The notes under the pieces: model-generated | The model's database searches: none | The model's input: the letters and a program-made list of their open reading frames with translations, nothing else | What the model was told of the DNA's origin: nothing | Shown: in pieces, positions 6,974 through 10,300 of the stretch | Layout of the letters: each line of letters opens with the position of its first letter | Numbering within the stretch: the stretch's first letter is position 1 | Assembly (NCBI GenBank): GCA_030430975.1 | Contig: JAUIKB010000115.1 | Location: forward strand, 1-10,300 | Reading direction: 5' to 3' | DNA length: 10,300 nucleotides | Source of the DNA: Polyangia bacterium | Lineage (GTDB): Bacteria; Myxococcota_A; Polyangia; Polyangiales; Polyangiaceae | Made by a program: the position numbers and the translations under genes

Positions 6974-8359
6974 ATGAGCCGAATTAGATTGATGTTGGGC
7001 GCTGGACTAGTCGCCGCTCTGGCGGTCAACGCCTGCAGCGACGGAGACGAAGAAATCCTCGGCACGGGTGGCTCGAGCGGCTCGGCATCGGGCGGCTCGG
7101 CGGGCACCACCTCCGGCGGGTCGGCAGGAAGTACGTCGGGCGGAACGGCCGGCACCACCTCCGGTGGCTCAGCAGGCACCGGCGCGTCCGGCGGCTCGGC
7201 GGCGATGGGTGGCGGCGGCTCGGGCGGGTCAGCGGGCTCGACGAGCGGCTGCGCAGGCCCGACCGACGCGACGAAATCATCACTGTGCTTGTCGTTCGAT
7301 CCCGAAGAGATGGATCTGGGCACCGACCCGGACATCGACGGCATGGGTAACCTCGTGGTGCGCATTTACGACACAGCCACCCCAACCGGTACGACGACGC
7401 CGCTTGCGCAGATGATGGTGCCGTCTTCGAGCGGGGAGGAGTCGATCAACAGTCTTCCAACGCTCAACTTCGATGACCTTCCGGCGAGCGTGTACATCCA
7501 AGCGCTGTTCTTCGACAATCCCCTGGCGGCCAACGTGCTGGCGACGCGCGGCATTCCGCTGTGGGGCATGTGGATCGGCGGACAGAGCTTCGGAGCCGGT
7601 ATCGACCCGACCGGCATGATGCAGATTCCGCTCAATGAGCTCAAGCTCACCGCGGGCGAGGCGCGTGAGTTCACACTGTCGATGAAGGCGCTCAGACGGC
7701 TCTACGTGGCGGTGACCCGTGACCCGACTCTGACCGCCTTCGACACCGCCTCGCCGTTCGACGGACCGGTTACTTGGGCTAGTTTCGGCACCGAAAAATC
7801 GATCAGCGCGGCCCCACAATATTTTGGCGTTGGCGCGCTTGAGTGCTCGACCGTGCCCGCTGCGTCACCGACCGTGATGCCCGCGATCGTCCCCGGATTT
7901 GTCATCGGGGCCGGGGATCACTACATCAGCGCGCGCGTCCTCGACTACGGACCCGCCATGGGGCTACTGGTCCACGGCGCGGCGATCTCGAAGGACCTCG
8001 CCGCGGTGGGCAACGAGGTGCCCGAGGCCAACAAGGTTGTGTTCGCGGCCAAGGACTACGCCAAGACGCACGCGGTCATGCTCAACTCGATCGTCGACAC
8101 CGGCGCCGGTCCGCAGGCGAGCTTCATGTGCCCCGCCGGCGGCTCAGGCGGCATGGGCGGATCTGGCGGCTCGTCGTCGGGCGGCTCGTCCTCCGGCGGC
8201 ACCGGCGGATCCGGCGGGTCGTCCTCCGGCGGGTCATCCTCCGGCGGGTCATCCTCCGGCGGGTCGTCGTCGGGCGGCTCCAGCGGAAGCGCGGGCTCGG
8301 CTGGCAGCTCCGGGTCCGGCGGCAGCGGCGGCTCAGGTGGCAGCGGCGGTACGAACTAA
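6974..8359 (+). CDS. Secreted lipoprotein with Gly/Ser-rich tracts at both ends
   Basis: The 461-residue product starts with a lipoprotein signal (MSRIR, hydrophobic core, then AVNAC), making C21 the lipidation site; Ser and Asp follow. Residues 31-92 are a Gly/Ser/Thr/Ala linker built on eight-residue GGSAGTTS-like units. The core, about 93-388, has a fairly hydrophobic, beta-rich composition, with cysteines at 93 and 105 near its start and further cysteines in ALEC and SFMC near its end, which may form disulfides. An acidic loop at 118-126 (DPDIDGMGN) resembles a calcium-binding turn. Residues 389-461 are a second tract of GGSSS and GGS units that ends the protein with no following domain. 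I do not recognise the core. Myxobacteria often place such linkers after the lipidated cysteine, so an outer-membrane or surface location is inferred. It stands alone on the plus strand and converges on the next gene. Confidence 0.85.
   Translation: MSRIRLMLGAGLVAALAVNACSDGDEEILGTGGSSGSASGGSAGTTSGGSAGSTSGGTAGTTSGGSAGTGASGGSAAMGGGGSGGSAGSTSGCAGPTDATKSSLCLSFDPEEMDLGTDPDIDGMGNLVVRIYDTATPTGTTTPLAQMMVPSSSGEESINSLPTLNFDDLPASVYIQALFFDNPLAANVLATRGIPLWGMWIGGQSFGAGIDPTGMMQIPLNELKLTAGEAREFTLSMKALRRLYVAVTRDPTLTAFDTASPFDGPVTWASFGTEKSISAAPQYFGVGALECSTVPAASPTVMPAIVPGFVIGAGDHYISARVLDYGPAMGLLVHGAAISKDLAAVGNEVPEANKVVFAAKDYAKTHAVMLNSIVDTGAGPQASFMCPAGGSGGMGGSGGSSSGGSSSGGTGGSGGSSSGGSSSGGSSSGGSSSGGSSGSAGSAGSSGSGGSGGSGGSGGTN
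7091..7186 (+). repeat. Four diverged 24-bp coding repeats (GGSAGTTS units)
   Basis: Four consecutive 24-base units encode GGSAGTTS, GGSAGSTS, GGTAGTTS and GGSAGTGA. They begin at 7091, 7115, 7139 and 7163. Units 1 and 3 share their last twelve bases (GGCACCACCTCC). They form the first linker of the lipoprotein. Confidence 0.75.
8213..8272 (+). repeat. Four near-identical 15-bp tandem repeats (GGSSS units)
   Basis: Units at 8213, 8228, 8243 and 8258 follow the pattern GGCGGGTC(A/G)TC(C/G)TC(C/G). The two central units are identical, and the fourth differs from its neighbour at three bases. Related GGSSS units at 8166-8195 precede them. Such near-identical repeats can change copy number by slippage, in steps of five residues that keep the frame. 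Confidence 0.85.
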
Positions 8360-8367
8360 CCGAGCGC

Positions 8368-8958
8368 TCAATCGTGCATCGTACCGACCCACGTCTTGGG
8401 GTCGCAGTACGCGTAAGCCAGCGGCATCGCCTCGGCCTCGCCGCCAACCGGGGTGATGCGCTTGGCGGAGACATCCACCCACAGCTGGGTCTCGGCGGCG
8501 TCGGTCACCACCACGCTGCCGTTCGGCTGACGGGCGCCCACGCTCAACGTGCGGCTCGGATCGCGTTCGCCGGGCGGGACGACGATGACGGCGGCCGCCG
8601 CCGGCGCGCTCGCGGCGAAAGGAAGTGCCAGCGCGACCGCAAGGGTCGCGAGGACGGTAAGGCGCCTGAAAGACATCATGGGCTCGTTCCCCGTCGACAC
8701 CAAGTACTCGTTGCACTCGGCGATCGCCTGCTTCCAGAACGCCACGACCGCTGCCTCGTCGACCGCGTCTGCGGAGCCGGTCGCGTTCTGGCGCGGCGGG
8801 GGCGCTCGATCAGGCGGTGCTTCGTCTGAAGCCGCAGCCACGGGTACGGGTCCAGGTACCGAAGGTCCAGGTGCCGAAGCCGGCGGGACGGCAGCACCCG
8901 ACTGACAGGCTCCACACGCGATCCCGAAAAGCAAACCTCCCAGCCAGTTCCAATGCAT
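8368..8958 (-). CDS. Small lipoprotein fused in frame to a second exported protein, or two genes
   Basis: The frame from ATG 8958 encodes 196 residues. It starts with a lipoprotein-like signal (MHWNWLGG, hydrophobic core, cysteines at 15 and 18), then a Pro/Ala-rich linker (about 21-60), then a short helix-like stretch ending AECNEYL. At residues 94-95 (8674-8679) it has MMSFRR followed by a hydrophobic core and an Ala-rich AxA cleavage region, which is a textbook Sec signal peptide. A GGGGA lies eight bases before that ATG. The rest (about 35 residues past the cleavage region to the stop) contains SVVVTDAAETQLWVDV and ends in PKTWVGTMHD. One protein with an internal signal peptide would be odd, so either translation re-initiates to give a separate 103-residue protein (8368-8679) or two genes have been joined. 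I recognise neither half. An in-frame ATG further upstream (9006) adds only a poor N-terminus. It converges on the previous gene with 8 bases between stops. Confidence 0.6.
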   Translation of the reverse strand: MHWNWLGGLLFGIACGACQSGAAVPPASAPGPSVPGPVPVAAASDEAPPDRAPPPRQNATGSADAVDEAAVVAFWKQAIAECNEYLVSTGNEPMMSFRRLTVLATLAVALALPFAASAPAAAAVIVVPPGERDPSRTLSVGARQPNGSVVVTDAAETQLWVDVSAKRITPVGGEAEAMPLAYAYCDPKTWVGTMHD

Positions 8959-9057
8959 GGGCGCACCATATCTCAGACTCGAACCGCGAATACCTAATCC
9001 ACTCACGGCTCGAGCGCGTTCGATGGTCGCCGCCTAGGCGCGTGTTCAACACCACGG

Positions 9058-9262
9058 TGTCCCCGACGAGATTCGAACTCGCACCATCCACGCGATGCAG
9101 CCTCTAGGAAACCCGCTTCCCTACAGAACCCGTGAGAACCCTGTCCGGTGCGATCCGTAAACCATTGCTGCGCCGCCGCGGGAGCGACGTCGTGGACGCC
9201 ATTTTCAGGCCCGGCTCCGTAACTGTTTTTCCGGTGCTCTTCCCTTCTTGAGCTACGGGGAC
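9058..9262 (-). tRNA. Interrupted tRNA-like locus: two outer parts, no clear anticodon arm
   Basis: Read on the minus strand, the 5' end has a perfect tRNA opening: acceptor strand GTCCCCG (9262-9256), T8 A9, D-stem GCTC/GAGC with a ten-base loop containing the GG pair (9253-9236), then A26 and CCGGA. The 3' end has a T-arm, GCGAG-TTCGAAT-CTCGT (9082-9066, one G-T pair), then acceptor strand CGGGGAC (9065-9059) and discriminator A (9058). The two acceptor strands pair 7 of 7. Between A26 and the T-arm lie about 150 bases where a class I tRNA would have about 22. I found no five-base stem with a seven-base loop and U33. The closest items are a hairpin TAGGGAA-gcggg-TTTCCTA and a TTCCTAG resembling a tRNA-Arg(CCU) loop but without its stem. 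CCG follows the discriminator, so CCA is not encoded. It could be an intron-bearing tRNA, a tRNA broken by insertion, or remnants of two tandem tRNAs. Confidence 0.5.
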
Positions 9263-9430
9263 GTCCGATGCCTTGCACGAGGGGTGCCAACCAAAGCGCT
9301 GCCGCTTTTACCCGGAACGCCAACCGGTGATCTAGACCGTGGTATTGGGACGATACGACGGGATAAATCGAGAGCCGTCCGCGCCCGGCGAGCACGCGGA
9401 TCACGCCGATGGTCGATAGCCGAACGAGGG

Positions 9431-9446
9431 CGACGGTCGACCGTCG
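9431..9446. repeat. Perfect 16-base palindrome just after the epimerase stop
   Basis: CGACGGTCGACCGTCG is its own reverse complement. In the epimerase transcript it could fold as a six-base-pair stem with a four-base loop, starting 10 bases after the stop codon. No T-run follows, so it is not a standard intrinsic terminator. It may also be a binding site for a dimeric protein, or chance in GC-rich DNA. Confidence 0.5.
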
Positions 9447-9456
9447 CGTCGACAGT

Positions 9457-10300
9457 TCACCGCCGCATCTTCTCGACGAGTTCGTCGGCTGCTCCACCCC
9501 ACTGAGGAAACTCAAACTCGAATCCCATCTCCAGCAGCCTTCCCGGTACGACGCGCCGACTCTTCAACAGCAGCTCCGTGTCCGTCCTCAAAAAGAACGC
9601 CCCGATCTCCGCCATCCACTTTGTCGCCGGCAGCCCGATCCCCCGCCCCCAGGCGCGGCGCAGCTCCGCCATGAAATCTCGTTGCGGCAGCGGATTCGGC
9701 GCCGCCAGGTTGACCGGACCCGTCACGGACTCGTCCTCGATCAGTCGCATCACCGCGCGGAAAAAATCGACCTCGTGAATCCACGAGACGTACTGGCGGC
9801 CGCCGCCGACCGGTCCGCCCAGGCCGCTCTTCACGAGTTTGGACAGCACGCCGAAGATGCCGTCCTGATCGGGGCTCATGACCATCGCCGTGCGCAGCGC
9901 CACCTGACGGGTAGCCGGCGTCGCCGCCTCCGCCTGCGTCTGTTCCCACGCCTTGGCGATGTCGATGCTCGTCTTCCAGTAGGCCGGCACGTCGGGCTCT
10001 TCGCCGCCGATGATGCCGGTCGCTTCGTCGTTCGGGGCATCCAGTCGATGGGCGTAGATCGTCGCGGTGCTCATCTGCAGCCATACTTTGGGCGGCCGCT
10101 CCGCAGCGGCGATCGCTTCGCCGACGACGCGCGTGGAGTCGACGCGCGAATCGAGCATCTGCTTCAGGTTCTCGTCGGTGTAGCGACAGTTGACGGTACG
10201 CCCGGCTAGATTGATGACGACGTCCGCTCCGTCGATACGAGACGCCCAGTCGCCGAGCGTCTTGCCGTCCCACGGCACGACACCTGCTTCGGCATCGCTG
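9457..10300 (-). CDS. TIGR01777/YfcH-type NAD(P)-dependent epimerase, N-terminus outside window
   Basis: About 280 C-terminal residues of an extended short-chain dehydrogenase-like protein are visible. The family landmarks run in order: GADVVINLAGRTV, a SRVDST segment, MSTATIYAH at the active-site region, a WEQTQAEA helix, VALRTAMV, the strongly conserved GLGGPVGGGRQ with SWIHEVD, GPVNLAAPNPL, and the C-terminal DUF1731-type end ELLLKSRRVVPGRLLEMGFEF. The frame stays open past the GTG at 10278 to the window edge, so this GTG is not the start, and the Rossmann glycine motif lies outside. No YxxxK dyad is seen at the usual place, as in this family. Members are annotated as nucleoside-diphosphate-sugar epimerases, but their substrate is generally unknown. 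No neighbour hints at a pathway. Confidence 0.92.
   Translation of the reverse strand, partial: SDAEAGVVPWDGKTLGDWASRIDGADVVINLAGRTVNCRYTDENLKQMLDSRVDSTRVVGEAIAAAERPPKVWLQMSTATIYAHRLDAPNDEATGIIGGEEPDVPAYWKTSIDIAKAWEQTQAEAATPATRQVALRTAMVMSPDQDGIFGVLSKLVKSGLGGPVGGGRQYVSWIHEVDFFRAVMRLIEDESVTGPVNLAAPNPLPQRDFMAELRRAWGRGIGLPATKWMAEIGAFFLRTDTELLLKSRRVVPGRLLEMGFEFEFPQWGGAADELVEKMRR

Larger units (their letters stand above)
8959..9456. other. About 500 bases without a convincing protein gene
   Basis: Reading frames cross this stretch but have shadow-like composition, and the longest one on the minus strand reads straight through the tRNA-like arms. The region holds an 11-base palindrome GTGTTCAACAC (9042-9052), a palindrome CGCCTAGGCG (9031-9040), the interrupted tRNA-like locus (9058-9262), and a 16-base palindrome at 9431-9446. 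In 9263-9430 I see nothing assignable. Confidence 0.6.

Noticed and set aside
6907..6987. Small upstream frame (26 codons) overlapping the lipoprotein start
   Set aside because: It has no ribosome site and Arg-rich shadow composition; there is not enough to call a leader peptide.
8362..8369. GAGCGCTC palindrome between convergent stops
   Set aside because: Only eight bases with no loop and no T-run; too short to call a terminator.
8676..8969. Alternative minus-strand frame of 97 codons ending at the internal ATG ATG
   Set aside because: It is Arg-rich with no signal or domain; although its third positions are GC-rich, the lipoprotein frame has the better protein features. I cannot exclude a frameshift between them.
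8976..8992. TTCGAGT resembling a tRNA T-loop on the minus strand
   Set aside because: The flanking bases do not form a T-stem and no other tRNA arm is present nearby.
9058..9262. tmRNA or group I intron as explanation of the tRNA-like locus
   Set aside because: tmRNA lacks a normal D-stem and is usually longer (about 350 nt); no tag frame is evident. No group I P7 core motif was found, so neither name is assigned.
9003..9515. 170-codon open frame on the minus strand across the tRNA-like arms
   Set aside because: It reads through the D- and T-arm sequences (giving CEFESRRGHR) and into the 3' end of the epimerase gene, typical of a false frame over an RNA gene.

Overview
The window is GC-rich, densely coded DNA from one bacterial chromosome. 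The most likely source is a Gram-negative of the Myxococcota (Polyangia/myxobacterial type). This is inferred from the strongly G/C-biased third codon positions, a lipoprotein with long Gly/Ser-rich tracts at both ends, a second small Pro/Ala-rich lipoprotein, and otherwise ordinary housekeeping families. No transposase, integrase, CRISPR array or phage gene is visible.

Layout, left to right. (1) Positions 2-1174, plus strand: the 3' end of a thiol peroxidase gene (tpx), followed after 9 bases by an uninterrupted pentapeptide-repeat protein with a lysine-rich N-terminus. (2) Positions 1178-6833, minus strand: a probable operon read right to left. It runs from a PAP2-family phosphatase to a YhaO-like metallophosphoesterase and then a YhaN-like SMC/Rad50-type ATPase. 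The last two are coupled by TGA-c-ATG, and the ATPase gene converges on the pentapeptide gene with 3 bases between stop codons. (3) Positions 6834-6973: a divergent intergenic region. (4) Positions 6974-8359, plus strand: a secreted lipoprotein whose unrecognised core lies between two Gly/Ser repeat tracts, encoded by 24-bp and 15-bp tandem repeats. (5) Positions 8368-8958, minus strand: one reading frame that holds a lipoprotein signal at its start and a second complete signal peptide at residue 94, so it may be two genes joined in frame. (6) Positions 8959-9456: no convincing protein gene. On the minus strand it contains the two outer thirds of a tRNA (acceptor stem plus D-arm, and T-arm plus acceptor stem), separated by about 150 bases with no clear anticodon arm. 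(7) Positions 9457-10300, minus strand: most of a TIGR01777/YfcH-type NAD(P)-dependent epimerase, cut by the window edge.

How the genes may work together. YhaO and YhaN form the clearest functional unit: a nuclease and an ABC-type ATPase, analogous to SbcD/SbcC and Mre11/Rad50, expected to act on DNA ends or damaged DNA. Tpx detoxifies peroxides in the cytoplasm. The other genes look like independent envelope or metabolic functions. The item that most deserves a second look is the interrupted tRNA-like locus, followed by the double-signal-peptide frame and the 38-repeat pentapeptide protein.
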